Numbered from the stretch's first letter, positions 49,516-58,017 are shown. The stretch: DNA of 64,000 nt from Mycolicibacterium mageritense (GCF_010727475.1 NZ_AP022567.1:2666001-2730000), one strand, 5' to 3'. Numbers and translations: made by a program. The notes: generated by a model from the letters alone, not told the origin.

Positions 49516-49550
49516 GAATGCCGTGCCGGTGTGGGACCGGCACGGCATTC
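49516..49550. terminator. Perfect 15-bp stem between convergent genes
   Basis: GAATGCCGTGCCGGT, loop GTGGG, ACCGGCACGGCATTC: all 15 pairs match. It lies between the L,D-transpeptidase stop (49431) and the stop of the opposite Pro-rich protein gene (49573). No T tract follows, as is common in mycobacteria. It can serve both directions. Confidence 0.85.
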
Positions 49551-49572
49551 GGAGACTGTCAGGCAGTGGCTG

Positions 49573-50082
49573 CTATCCCTGAGGCCCGGGCTGAGTCGGC
49601 ACACCCGGCGTGGGCCCGTCGGCTCCGGCCGGCCTACTCGTGGGCACGCCCTTACCGGTTCCGCCCATTTCCATCAGGGGAGCACCGCCTGCCACGGGGG
49701 CGGCGGCCACCGGTGCCCCGGCGGCCACGGGTGGCACGACGGGCACAGGTGGCGCGGCGGGCACCGGTGGGACACCCGCGGGCGGTACGACGGGCACCGG
49801 CGGCACGCCTGCCGGCGGTACCACGGGCACCGGTGGGACGCCCGCGGGCGGAACGACGGGGGGAGCCAACGGGGCGGCCACCACCCCTGCCGCTTCTACC
49901 GCAGCCGCACTGCACGGAGCTGCGGCCGCCCCGGGTGCTGCGGCGCCGGCGGCACCGTCGACGCACTTGTACCCACCCGCCTTGAGCGGGGCGGCCGTCG
50001 CATGCGGGCCCAACAATGCTGCGGCAACGCACATTCCCGTGCCGGCAACGGCCACCACAGCGACTCGATTAAAGCTGACCAT
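49573..50082 (-). CDS. Secreted Pro/Val/Ala-rich protein with 11-residue repeats
   Basis: 169 residues. Signal peptide MVSFNRVAVVAVAGTGMCVAAALLG, cleavage near ATA-AP. A short Ala/Gly region with two Cys (GYKCVDG and AAPCSAA) precedes three tandem 11-residue units (VVPPAGVPPVP) and further PV-rich sequence. It looks like an extended cell-wall or secreted protein; no domain recognised. ATG 50082 has GAGGGAG upstream on the minus strand. The 270 nt up to the next gene (50083-50352) hold its promoter and two weak inverted repeats (50120-50135, 50290-50304). Confidence 0.75.
   Translation of the reverse strand: MVSFNRVAVVAVAGTGMCVAAALLGPHATAAPLKAGGYKCVDGAAGAAAPGAAAAPCSAAAVEAAGVVAAPLAPPVVPPAGVPPVPVVPPAGVPPVPVVPPAGVPPVPAAPPVPVVPPVAAGAPVAAAPVAGGAPLMEMGGTGKGVPTSRPAGADGPTPGVPTQPGPQG
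49760..49858. repeat. Three 33-nt tandem repeats
   Basis: Units 49760-49792, 49793-49825 and 49826-49858 begin GGCACCGGYGGSACRCCYGC. They differ only at synonymous positions and encode VVPPAGVPPVP on the minus strand. This could be a length-variable locus. Confidence 0.85.
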
Positions 50083-50352
50083 CACCAGCGTCTCCCTCGA
50101 CCCGTGCTCCAAAATTACTGCGGTGAAATTACCGCGACGAAAATTAGTGCAGCTGAACCGTAGAGCGGCTCAGAGTCGGTGTCCAGGCAACTGCCGAATT
50201 GGATGCCGGGTTGACACAGGACCGAATCGCGGCCGTGATCGCACCGTGTCCGAACTGTCACGTCCAGCGCACGCGTCAGACGGCCCGACAGCCCAACTCG
50301 GGCTACGGGCAAACCAATTCAGCAAATCCGGCGGGCGACGGGTCGATCGATC

Positions 50353-50643
50353 TCAGCTGCCCGGCCACTCCCCGGTGGCCCGCTGGAACAACCGGGCACC
50401 CTGGCGATCGATCACGGCCTTGACAACCGAGAAGATCGCGCCCTGGACCGCGGCGGCGATCAGAATCTCTTTGAACGGATACTCCGTCTGCAAAGGCTCC
50501 GGTGGATCGGGCTTGTCGCCGGGCGCCGCGCGCCGCCACACCTGCTTGAAGATGGCGCCCGCCAGCAGTCCGCCGACGACCGAACTCAGCAGGCCCACGG
50601 GCCGGTACAAGATCTTCGCCGTCGTGCTCGGATGGTTCGTCAT
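50353..50643 (-). CDS. DUF4235 small membrane protein
   Basis: 96 residues. AKILYRPVGLLSSVVGGLLAGAIFKQVWRR, KEILIAAAVQGAIFSVVKAVIDRQGARLFQRATGEWPG: the DUF4235 signature with two membrane segments. The family occurs in actinobacterial stress-induced operons with DUF3618 and holin-like proteins, exactly the order here. Function unknown. Last gene of the three. Confidence 0.87.
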   Translation of the reverse strand: MTNHPSTTAKILYRPVGLLSSVVGGLLAGAIFKQVWRRAAPGDKPDPPEPLQTEYPFKEILIAAAVQGAIFSVVKAVIDRQGARLFQRATGEWPGS

Positions 50644-50674
50644 CGGATCGTCCCTTTCGCATCGGTGAGGTCGG

Positions 50675-50989
50675 TCAACGGCGGCGGCGCCACACCACGA
50701 CGCCGACGACGAGGGCCACCGCGATCACCGCCGCGACGGGAATCGACTTCTTGACCGCCCCGGTGTCGTCGGTGAGCGCCTCGCGCGTGTGCACGGCCGT
50801 CTCGGTGATGCGGTCCTTGGTGTCGGCCGCCTTCTGCTGCGCGCGGCCTTTGACGTCGGCCTTCGCCGCGAGCGCGTCGACGGTGTGGCCGAGCTCCTGC
50901 CGGGTCTTGTCGATGTCTGCCTGGATCTCGTCGATTCCTGCGTCGGGCCCGGGCTCAGGCGTGGCACCCGACGGTGTGTCAGCGGTCAT
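50675..50989 (-). CDS. DUF3618 protein
   Basis: 104 residues. IDEIQADIDKTRQELGHTVDALAAKADVKGRA is the DUF3618 helix, followed by a coiled-coil stretch and one C-terminal membrane helix ending in WRRRR. It overlaps the holin-like gene by 11 nt. Together with that gene and DUF4235 it forms a conserved envelope/stress cassette without an assigned role. Confidence 0.88.
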   Translation of the reverse strand: MTADTPSGATPEPGPDAGIDEIQADIDKTRQELGHTVDALAAKADVKGRAQQKAADTKDRITETAVHTREALTDDTGAVKKSIPVAAVIAVALVVGVVVWRRRR

Positions 50990-51386
50990 GACGGACCCCC
51001 TTCACTTCATCGAGATCCTGTTTGACGCTGGCCACGGTCATCTCTGGCGTGGGCGACGCCTGAGTGAGCTGCTTTCGGCTGGTCAACGCCGCGATCCCGG
51101 CAATCGCGAACAGGATCACCGCGACGATCAGCGCGGCGGCCCACACGGGCAGCACCAACGCGAGCGCCGCGACCGCTGCGGTGACCACCGCGGCCACTCC
51201 GAATACGGCGGCCAGACCCGCGGCGCTCAGGAAACCGGCGCCCATGCCCGCGTGTTTTGCAGAGTTCGCGAATTCCTTTTGCGCCAACCGCATCTCGTCA
51301 CGCACGAGCCGTGACGTCTGCGCTGACAACTGGCTCACCAGCTCGCCGATCGGCACGTCGGACCCGACTCTCGGTTCCGTTTGCAT
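50979..51386 (-). CDS. Holin-X/DUF1469-like membrane protein
   Basis: 135 residues. PIGELVSQLSAQTSRLVRDEMRLAQKE then two strong membrane helices (about 50-75 and 80-105), the actinobacterial putative Holin-X (phage holin superfamily III-like, DUF1469) pattern. Despite the name these are chromosomal membrane proteins; no phage genes are near. ATG 51386 has AAGGAGGAG upstream on the minus strand. First gene of the cassette. Confidence 0.87.
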   Translation of the reverse strand: MQTEPRVGSDVPIGELVSQLSAQTSRLVRDEMRLAQKEFANSAKHAGMGAGFLSAAGLAAVFGVAAVVTAAVAALALVLPVWAAALIVAVILFAIAGIAALTSRKQLTQASPTPEMTVASVKQDLDEVKGVRHDR

Positions 51387-51516
51387 ATCCTGTCTCCTCC
51401 TTCGGCACATGCAGCCGAGCACACACTGCATTGCACGGGAGGTTTCCCAGTCGACAGCACGCCAAACCCACTACTCGACCGGAAACTGCGCCGGGGTGGC
51501 GGACGCGTCCCGCCGG

Positions 51517-52422
51517 TCAATCCCACCCCGGAACGTCTGTTGCCCGGAAGGTGGCGAAACCGCCGGCGTCGTCCACGATCACGACGCGGCGCAGGCCGTC
51601 GATGTCGAACCCGGCCACGCCTTCGGGTTTCATGGATGACTCGAACTCGACCCGCAGTACTTCTGCCGCTGCGCCGTTCCCGCTCCACGTGCACAGCTCG
51701 AACGGCACCCGGTCGCCACCCGCGGATCGTCCGAGGACGACGAGGAATTCTCCGCGGGCCGTGTCATAACTGATGTCGCGGACGCCCTGCGCCGGGACCG
51801 TGCCGCTCCGGATGTGGGTGATCGGCCCCGCCTGCAGCGCAGCCACCGTCCACGGCGCCGCGAGGTCGAGGTGGATCCGGATGACCGAGGCCTGGCCGTC
51901 GCGGGTCGGCGAGCGGACCCCGAGCAGCAGGTCGCAACGCACGGGATCCCAGGCCAGGCCTTCGATGTTGAGGCCGCCGCGGTCCGGAAGCTGTTGCGCT
52001 GCCGCGGCAAGGCTCGGGTAACGCGAAAGCAGCCAGCGCCGGAAACCGGTCATGGCCTCACCGCGCAGCTCGCCCTCGGGTGTGTAGCGGATGCGCACCA
52101 GCCCGTCGCGCGTGGGGAATCGTCCCGGCCGCGCGCTGAGCGACGACGCGACGACGAGCTGGCGCAGGCCGTCGGTCTCGATCTGCGCGAGGCCCTCGGG
52201 ATCGGTCAGCGAGCCGTCGGGGAGGCCGCGCAACGGCCGCCGCGAGACTGGGCGGCGTTGCGTTCCATCGGCTTTCAAGGAGAACTCGTACAGCGCATGC
52301 GGATCACGGTTGTTGATGAAGGCAAGGCGCCGCTTGCCGACCCGCACCACGCCTGAGGCGTCGAGCGGCAGGGCTGCCCGCGACACGAACGGCGTCCGTG
52401 ACACCACGAGTGATCCGGCCAT
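51517..52422 (-). CDS. DUF3616-like beta-propeller protein
   Basis: 301 residues. Repeated strands with SG(V/L)xxxGxxRLAFINNRDPHALYEF, DPEGLAQIETDG, LNIEGLAWDPVRCDLLLGVRSP and MKPEGVAGFDIDG match DUF3616, thought to form a propeller. No signal peptide is seen, so it is probably cytosolic. ATG 52422 has GGGAGGA just upstream. It is divergent from the ArsR gene. Function unknown. Confidence 0.78.
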   Translation of the reverse strand: MAGSLVVSRTPFVSRAALPLDASGVVRVGKRRLAFINNRDPHALYEFSLKADGTQRRPVSRRPLRGLPDGSLTDPEGLAQIETDGLRQLVVASSLSARPGRFPTRDGLVRIRYTPEGELRGEAMTGFRRWLLSRYPSLAAAAQQLPDRGGLNIEGLAWDPVRCDLLLGVRSPTRDGQASVIRIHLDLAAPWTVAALQAGPITHIRSGTVPAQGVRDISYDTARGEFLVVLGRSAGGDRVPFELCTWSGNGAAAEVLRVEFESSMKPEGVAGFDIDGLRRVVIVDDAGGFATFRATDVPGWD

Positions 52423-52510
52423 TGGTCCTCCCACCGCAGATCTTTTCCCGCGCAGGGGTTGTTTGGCGTGAGTAGCCGCCTACCTCAAATCCGGCTGGCG
52501 AAGGCCTTGA

Positions 52511-52538
52511 CAACATACAACCATTTGGTTGTATGTTG
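52511..52538. promoter_or_regulatory. ArsR operator: perfect 13-bp inverted repeat
   Basis: CAACATACAACCA, centre TT, TGGTTGTATGTTG. All 13 pairs match, ending 6 nt before the ArsR GTG. It must overlap the ArsR promoter and could also reach the divergent DUF3616 promoter, so autorepression by the ArsR protein is very likely. Confidence 0.85.
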
Positions 52539-52543
52539 GGAGC

Positions 52544-52882
52544 GTGACCGAGGATGACGAGGACCGGGCGGACGCCCTGTTCCACGCGCTGTCCGACCGC
52601 ACCAGGCGCGACATCATGCGCCGGGTGCTGGCCGGGGAGCATTCGGTCTCGGCACTTGCGGCCAAGTACGACATGAGCTTTGCCGCGGTGCAGAAGCACG
52701 TCGCCGTGCTGGAAAAGGCCGGCCTGCTGATCAAGCGACGCAACGGTCGCGAACAGTTGGCCAGCGGCGATGTGGCAGCGGTGCGGTCGGTCGCGTCCAT
52801 GCTCACCGAGTTGGAACAGGTGTGGCGCGGACGCATCGCCCGGATCGACGAACTCATCTCATTCGACACCGAGGAGCGCTGA
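52544..52882 (+). CDS. ArsR-family regulator (SRPBCC-linked, Rv2034-like)
   Basis: 112 residues. Winged HTH: FHALSDRTRRDIMRRVLAGEHSVSALAAKYDMSFAAVQKHVAVLEKAGLLIKRRNGRE. No metal-binding ELCVCDL-type cysteines, so it belongs to the metal-independent ArsR group paired with an AHSA1/SRPBCC gene, as with M. tuberculosis Rv2034. GTG 52544 is used. A 28-nt near-continuous palindrome lies in front. The SRPBCC gene begins 3 nt after its stop. Confidence 0.88.
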   Translation: MTEDDEDRADALFHALSDRTRRDIMRRVLAGEHSVSALAAKYDMSFAAVQKHVAVLEKAGLLIKRRNGREQLASGDVAAVRSVASMLTELEQVWRGRIARIDELISFDTEER

Positions 52883-52885
52883 ACC

Positions 52886-53371
52886 ATGCCCGTGACCGAC
52901 GTCCAACACGATCTCGACAAACTGACGCTGACCATCACGGCGGATTTCGCCGCACCGGTGGCGCGGATCTGGCAGGTCTACGCCGATCCGCGACAGCTGG
53001 AAAAGGTCTGGGGGCCGCCGACTTACCCGGCGACCGTGGTCGACCACGACCTCAAGCCCGGCGGCCGCGTCACGTATTTCATGACCGGCCCGGAAGGCGA
53101 CAAACACGCCGGGTACTGGGAGGTCACCGCTGTCGACGAGCCGGCGAGCTTCTCGTTCGTCGACGGGTTCGCCGACCTCGACTTCAACCCGAATCCCGAC
53201 CTGCCGGTCTCGACCAACGTCTACACCTTCTCCGAGCGCGACGGCGGCACCCGCGCGGTCTACGTGAGCACCTTCGCGTCCGCCGAGGCGCTGCAGCAGA
53301 TACTGGACATGGGCGTGGTCGAGGGTGCTTCGTCGGCGATCAACCAGATCGACGAGCTCGTCGCCTCCTGA
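52886..53371 (+). CDS. SRPBCC (AHSA1-like) protein
   Basis: 161 residues of the START/Bet v1-like fold: LTITADFAAPVARIWQVYADPRQLEKVWGPPTYPATV, GGRVTYFMTGPEGDKHAGYWEV, and a long C-terminal helix (EGASSAINQIDELVAS). The fold encloses a hydrophobic ligand cavity. Being co-transcribed with the ArsR gene, it may bind or process the inducing ligand. ATG 52886. Confidence 0.87.
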   Translation: MPVTDVQHDLDKLTLTITADFAAPVARIWQVYADPRQLEKVWGPPTYPATVVDHDLKPGGRVTYFMTGPEGDKHAGYWEVTAVDEPASFSFVDGFADLDFNPNPDLPVSTNVYTFSERDGGTRAVYVSTFASAEALQQILDMGVVEGASSAINQIDELVAS

Positions 53372-53445
53372 GAGGCTGCGACGTATGGCGCGCGGCGCGG
53401 CGTGATAGCTCACCGCGCGGCGCCGGCGCGGTATACGTTCGTGCC

Positions 53446-54915
53446 ATGGACTTCGACGAATACCGCAGTTACGACGCCACGGGTCTGGCGAAACTGGTTG
53501 CCGACAAACAGGTTTCGGCAGCCCAGTTGCTCGCTACGGCTCGAGCGCGAGCCGCTGCGGTGAACCCGAAGATCAACGCCATCGTGCGGGACATCCCCGC
53601 CGAACCGGCAGACGGCCTCACCGGCCCGTTCGCCGGCGTGCCGTTCCTCATCAAAGACCTGGCGCAGGACTACAAGGGTCAGCCGACTTCAGCAGGATCC
53701 CGCGCACTGAAGTCCCTGCCTGCCACCGAGCACGCCACCATCGTGCAGCGCTGGCTCGATGCGGGCCTGGTCATCTTCGGCAAGACCAACACTCCGGAGT
53801 TCGGATCGAAGGGCATCACCGAGCCGGTCGCCTGGGGTCCGGCACGTAACCCGTGGGACGTGACGCGCACTCCGGGTGGGTCGTCGGGCGGATCTGCGGC
53901 GGCGGTGGCCGCAGGCATCGTGCCGTGCGCGGGCGCCAACGACGGTGGCGGATCGATCCGCATCCCCGCGGCCTGCTGTGGGCTCGTCGGACTCAAAGCC
54001 GGCCGAGGTTTGACGCCCCTTGGCCCCGCGACCGGAGAATCCATGCACGGTGCGGCCGTTCAGGGCGTGGTGTCACGCACGGTGCGCGACACCGCGGCGA
54101 TGCTCGACGTCATCAGCGGCGCGGAGCCGTGGGGGCCGTTCGTCCCGGGCCTGCCCGCCGAGCCGTTCGCGTCGTGCGTGGGGGCGGATCCCGGCAAGCT
54201 GCGGATCGGCGTTCGGGTGCCGTCCGCGATCAACCCGGCGCCACATGCCGAGGCGGTCAAGGCCGTCGAGGCAACCGTCAAAGCCCTGAGCGAGCTCGGC
54301 CACCATGTCGAGGAACTGCCGCAGGCGCCGTTCGACGACGCCGCGCTGGCCCGCGACTTCCTGCTCACCTGGTTCGTCTACACCGCGTGGGAACTCGCGG
54401 AGGCCAAGCGGCTCACGAGTGCCGGTGACGAGTCGTTCGAACGCGACACGCTCATCATGGCGGCGCTCGGCCGCGCGACCAGCAGCGTCGACTACGTGGA
54501 CGCAGTGCAGCGGCGGCACGAACACACGCGGCGGTTGACAACGTTCTTCGAGTCGTACGACCTGCTGCTGACACCCACGTTGGCGACCCCGCCGCCGACT
54601 ATCGGTGAGTTCGAGTTGCCGGTGGCGGTGCAGCGCGCGTCCGACGCGTTGATCAAGACCCGCACCGCAAGCCTTTTGCGTTACACCAAGGTCGTCGACG
54701 ACATGGTGGACAAGAACCTCGGCTGGGTGCCGTACACCCAGCTGGCGAATCTCACCGGCCGGCCCGCGATCTCGTTGCCCTTGCACTGGACGGCAGACGG
54801 CGTGCCGCTCGGCGTGCAGTTCGTCGGGCCGCTGGCAGGCGAGTCACTGCTGATCAAACTGGCGGCCCAGCTCGAGCAGCGGCTGCCGTGGGCCGATCGC
54901 TTCGCGCCGGTCTAA
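53446..54915 (+). CDS. Amidase (amidase-signature family)
   Basis: 489 residues. The Ser-cisSer-Lys triad is visible: Lys in GVPFLIKDLAQ, Ser in TRTPGGSSGGSAAAVAAG, and the nucleophile Ser in GANDGGGSIRIPAACCGLVGLK. It hydrolyses carboxamides; typical mycobacterial substrates are short amides and amide drugs. ATG 53446 has no ribosome site, and TATACG (53432-53437) would start the mRNA at the ATG (leaderless). The last 4 nt overlap the convergent Rv1733c-like gene. Confidence 0.92.
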   Translation: MDFDEYRSYDATGLAKLVADKQVSAAQLLATARARAAAVNPKINAIVRDIPAEPADGLTGPFAGVPFLIKDLAQDYKGQPTSAGSRALKSLPATEHATIVQRWLDAGLVIFGKTNTPEFGSKGITEPVAWGPARNPWDVTRTPGGSSGGSAAAVAAGIVPCAGANDGGGSIRIPAACCGLVGLKAGRGLTPLGPATGESMHGAAVQGVVSRTVRDTAAMLDVISGAEPWGPFVPGLPAEPFASCVGADPGKLRIGVRVPSAINPAPHAEAVKAVEATVKALSELGHHVEELPQAPFDDAALARDFLLTWFVYTAWELAEAKRLTSAGDESFERDTLIMAALGRATSSVDYVDAVQRRHEHTRRLTTFFESYDLLLTPTLATPPPTIGEFELPVAVQRASDALIKTRTASLLRYTKVVDDMVDKNLGWVPYTQLANLTGRPAISLPLHWTADGVPLGVQFVGPLAGESLLIKLAAQLEQRLPWADRFAPV

Positions 54916-55508
54916 GTGTGCCGGTTGGCCCAGCCGTCGTCGTTGTGGGCCAACAACTGCAGTTCGCGTTCCCACGCGTGGGCGCGGAGCCGATCGAGTC
55001 CTTTGCGCAGCGCGAACGCCACGAGCGCGCTGAGCACGACCAGGACGGTCCATACCATCCCCGCCGCCGCAATTGCCGTGACCTTGGCGTCGGCCGGGGT
55101 CTGGGGCGCCGCCACGGGCTTACCGGTCTTGTCGTCGAGCCAGACGGTGAGCGGATCGCCGGCGGTGACCACGCCGCGCTTGACGACTTGCGCGGTACGC
55201 ATCTGGCCGCCCTCGTGCCACTGCGCAGTGACATAGGCCGCACCGTCGAAGTCGGTCATCAGGCTGGTGCCGTCGATGGCCACGGCCTCGACGGGGTGAC
55301 GCGTGTTTGTCTGCTCGTGTGCGGTGCGCACAGTCGAGGAGTAGACCAGGTCGCCGGACTGCATTGCGAAGGGTATGGCGATCAGGGCGGTGAGCAGAAC
55401 AGCGAGGGCTGCGAGTGCCTCGACGCGGTCGGTGAACCGGATGAGGGGATTGAAGCCGAGTGCGCGCATATGCCAACGGAACGGTCCAGCAAACGTTGTG
55501 ATGGTCAT
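54912..55508 (-). CDS. Rv1733c-like two-helix membrane protein
   Basis: 198 residues. NPLIRFTDRVEALAALAVLLTALIAIPFA is helix 1; an extracytoplasmic domain includes TRHPVEAVAIDG and VTAGDPLTVWLDDKTG; helix 2 is near 150-172 (GMVWTVLVVLSALVAFAL). The layout and motifs match M. tuberculosis Rv1733c, a DosR-regulon membrane antigen. ATG 55508 aligns best, while GTG 55553 would add 15 residues. No DosR box is evident in the short upstream region. Confidence 0.8.
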   Translation of the reverse strand: MTITTFAGPFRWHMRALGFNPLIRFTDRVEALAALAVLLTALIAIPFAMQSGDLVYSSTVRTAHEQTNTRHPVEAVAIDGTSLMTDFDGAAYVTAQWHEGGQMRTAQVVKRGVVTAGDPLTVWLDDKTGKPVAAPQTPADAKVTAIAAAGMVWTVLVVLSALVAFALRKGLDRLRAHAWERELQLLAHNDDGWANRHT

Positions 55509-55613
55509 CACTGGTTTCGGACCGCGGTGTTCTCCGTTTCTCGCAAACATCACACCCTATGGTGGCACCGTGGCAACGGCGCCACCAGTCAGGTCAGCTC
55601 ATCGGGACCGATC

Positions 55614-57119
55614 TCACAGCCTGCTGAGCGGGGTCGCAGACGCCTTCCCGGGGCCGCGCGGGGCGGGGATCGCGTCGCCGTACGGTGCCGTGCTGCGGTC
55701 GTGCAGCGGGTGGATCACCATGTACACCAAGCCGATTCCCACGACCACAGCCGCCGACAGGGCCACGATCCAGTTGTCGTACCACGGCGCGTCGGGCGTG
55801 CGCGGCCACGCCATGTTGATCATCGCGGTGACGCCGTAGACCAGGGCCGCGATGTTGACGGCCAGCCCCCAGCTGCCGAGCTGGTACTTGCCGCTGGGCA
55901 CCCAGCCCTTGAGGCGGGCCCGCAGCGCCGCGAGCACCACCATCTGGAAACCGAGGTAGATGCCGAACGCCGCGAAGCTGATGATCTTGGTGATGGCGTC
56001 GGTGGAGACCTTCGACCCGATGACGATCACGGCAGGCACGATCGCGGCCAGCACCAGCGCGTAGGGCGGCACGTGGCGCGTGGCGGAGAACTTCTTGAGC
56101 AGTGCGCTGCCCATGATCATGCCGTCGCGCCCGTAGGAGTAGGCCAGCCGGCTCGCGGCGGCCTGCAGGCTCATGGCGCACGACAGGAACGAGATCAGCA
56201 CCACGAGCAGGATCACCTTGGCGCCGATCGGGCCGAATGCCTCGCCCAGCACGGTGCTCACGGGATCGGTGTCATCGCCTGCGATGACGGCCGGGATGTC
56301 GGCGACCGACAGGACGAGCGCCAGGCACACGAATGTGGCTGCGGCACCACCGATGTAGATCGTGCGGCGCATGGCCTTGGGGATCAGGCGGCCCGGGTCG
56401 GGCACTTCCTCGGCGACGTCGCCGCACGCCTCGAAGCCGTAGTACTGGTAGACGCCGATGAGGGCGGCCGCGGCGAACGCCCACATGTAGTTGCCGTCGC
56501 CGCCTGCGCCGAAGCTGTCGAACAGCACGCCGAGGTTGTGGTGGCGGTGCGCGACGAGCAGCCAGACGCCGACCACGAGGGCACCGATGATCTCTGCGGT
56601 GAATCCGATGATCGCCGCTTTCGCAAGGACTTTCGTGCCCATGAAGTTGATGGCGGTGGCCAGCGCGAGCAGCGCGAGCGCGAAGGCGATGGTGTTGTTG
56701 ACCGTCGCGTCGAAGCCGAATGCCGCCGCGATGAACGGGCCTGCGCCGTAGACGACCGACGCGATCGTCACCAGCAGGGCCACCAGGTAGACCCAGCCGG
56801 TCATCCACGCGTACCGGCGGCCCCACAGCCGCCGCGCCCACGGATACACGCCGCCCGCGACAGGGAACTGCGCGACGATCTCGCTGAAGGTCAGCGCCAC
56901 CAGCAGTTGGCCGACGCCGACGATGAGAAAACTCCAGATCATCGGTGGTCCGCCGGTCGCGAGCGCGTACGCGAACAGGGTGTAGACACCGACGACGGGC
57001 GACAGATACGTGAAGCCGAGGGAGAAGTTCGCCCACGGGCTCATGTCGCGCTTGAACTCGGACTGGTAGCCGAGCGCTTGTAGATGCTGGACGTCGTCTC
57101 CAGGGCTGGAAGTTGACAT
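55614..57119 (-). CDS. APC-superfamily amino acid/amine permease
   Basis: 501 residues, twelve membrane segments. APC landmarks: NFSLGFTYLSPVVGVYTLF in helix 1, FPVAGGVYPWARRLWGRRYAWMTGW, GFEACGDVAEEVPDPGRLIPKAM and SFLSCAMSLQAAASRLAYSYGRDGM. This branch (amino acid/choline/polyamine transporters) imports amines or amino acids with protons. It is divergent from the FadR-type regulator of the P450/glutamine-synthetase operon, and I infer that it imports that pathway's substrate. Its promoter shows -35 TTGCCG, 17 nt, -10 TAGTTT with an overlapping inverted repeat. Confidence 0.9.
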   Translation of the reverse strand: MSTSSPGDDVQHLQALGYQSEFKRDMSPWANFSLGFTYLSPVVGVYTLFAYALATGGPPMIWSFLIVGVGQLLVALTFSEIVAQFPVAGGVYPWARRLWGRRYAWMTGWVYLVALLVTIASVVYGAGPFIAAAFGFDATVNNTIAFALALLALATAINFMGTKVLAKAAIIGFTAEIIGALVVGVWLLVAHRHHNLGVLFDSFGAGGDGNYMWAFAAAALIGVYQYYGFEACGDVAEEVPDPGRLIPKAMRRTIYIGGAAATFVCLALVLSVADIPAVIAGDDTDPVSTVLGEAFGPIGAKVILLVVLISFLSCAMSLQAAASRLAYSYGRDGMIMGSALLKKFSATRHVPPYALVLAAIVPAVIVIGSKVSTDAITKIISFAAFGIYLGFQMVVLAALRARLKGWVPSGKYQLGSWGLAVNIAALVYGVTAMINMAWPRTPDAPWYDNWIVALSAAVVVGIGLVYMVIHPLHDRSTAPYGDAIPAPRGPGKASATPLSRL

Positions 57120-57153
57120 GGCCGTACTTTCTTGGGTAGGCGCAGGAAGTGAA

Positions 57154-57192
57154 GTAGTGCGAAAAACTACAGTCCTATTGTTTATTCGGCAA
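57154..57192 (-). promoter_or_regulatory. APC permease promoter with operator
   Basis: Read on the minus strand: -35 TTGCCG (57192-57187), 17-nt spacer, -10 TAGTTT (57169-57164). The inverted repeat GTAGT-N7-ACTAC (57154-57170) covers the -10 and the start point. A repressor bound there would block the permease; the FadR-type protein encoded divergently is the natural candidate. Confidence 0.6.
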
Positions 57193-57276
57193 GGGAATCG
57201 GCGGAATTCGTCCGAAGTCCGGTAGATTGCCGACGTCGGACCTCGCGGGAGGGCGTTCGCGGAGGAGGAGACGCAG

Positions 57277-58017
57277 GTGTCGTCGTTGTCGCCGCTGGTC
57301 GCGTCGGAAGCGCCGGTCGGGCGCGCGGACGAGATCGTGCAACGGATCACCGAGGCGATCCACCTGGGGTTGCTCGACGACGGCGAGCGGCTACCCGTCG
57401 AAATCGACCTCGCGGCCCAGTTCGGAGTGGCTCCGATGACCGTGCGGGAGGCGCTGGCGACGCTCCGCGAGCAGGAGCTGGTCGAAACCCGCCGTGGGCG
57501 CAGCGGCGGGTCGTTCGTCCGCAGGCCCGCGGGTCCGCCGATCGACCAGCTGACTGCGAGGCTGGCCGCCATGAGCGCCTCTGACCTGCGGGATCTGTTC
57601 GATGAGCACACCGCGATCGCCGGCCAGGCCGCACGCCTGGCGGCCGAGCGCGCCGCGCCGTACACCGTGCGCAGGCTGTTCGCCCTGACCGATCAGCTCG
57701 ATGCGGCCACGACGCTGGGGGACCGGATCCGTGCCGACAGCCGGTTCCAGATCCAGGTCGCCATCGCGTCGCAGTCGGCTCGGCTGGCGCGCCGGGAGGC
57801 GAACATTCAGGCCGAGGTGGCCGGGCTGATCTGGCTCCCGTTGGGGCCGGCGCTCGACGTCGCCGCCTACGTTGAAGAGCAGCACGCCATCGCTGCGGCG
57901 GTCGCCTCGGAGAACGCCGGTGAAGCGCGGCGGCTCGCGGAAGCGCACGTCATGGGACAGCTTGCGCGCCTGACCACCGTCAACTTGGACCTCACGACCC
58001 AGGAATCCGGCTCATGA
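57277..58017 (+). CDS. FadR-subfamily GntR regulator
   Basis: 246 residues. GntR winged HTH at about 15-85: ADEIVQRITEAIHLGLLDDGERLP, AAQFGVAPMTVREALATLREQELVETRRGRSGGSFV. The C-terminal FCD-type helical effector domain is at 100-235, with candidate metal/ligand positions Asp/His (DEHTAIAG, EEQHAIAAAV). It probably senses the amine or an acid product. GTG 57277 has GGAGGAGGAG at 57261-57270. Its stop overlaps the Cache-domain gene by 4 nt (ATGA). Confidence 0.9.
   Translation: MSSLSPLVASEAPVGRADEIVQRITEAIHLGLLDDGERLPVEIDLAAQFGVAPMTVREALATLREQELVETRRGRSGGSFVRRPAGPPIDQLTARLAAMSASDLRDLFDEHTAIAGQAARLAAERAAPYTVRRLFALTDQLDAATTLGDRIRADSRFQIQVAIASQSARLARREANIQAEVAGLIWLPLGPALDVAAYVEEQHAIAAAVASENAGEARRLAEAHVMGQLARLTTVNLDLTTQESGS

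Noticed and set aside
50675..51386. Holin-like gene suggesting a prophage remnant.
   Set aside because: The DUF4235-DUF3618-holin-like set is a known chromosomal actinobacterial cassette. No integrase, capsid, lysin or attachment site is present.
55560..55587. TGGTGGC ... GCCACCA hairpin between the permease and the Rv1733c-like gene as a terminator.
   Set aside because: The loop is 14 nt and the stem only 7 bp, much weaker than the stem at 49516-49550; not reported as a terminator.
54888..57083. Open frame of 731 codons on the plus strand opposite the APC permease.
   Set aside because: The minus-strand permease has twelve helices and family motifs. The plus-strand product is Arg/Asp/His-rich low-complexity sequence without domains.
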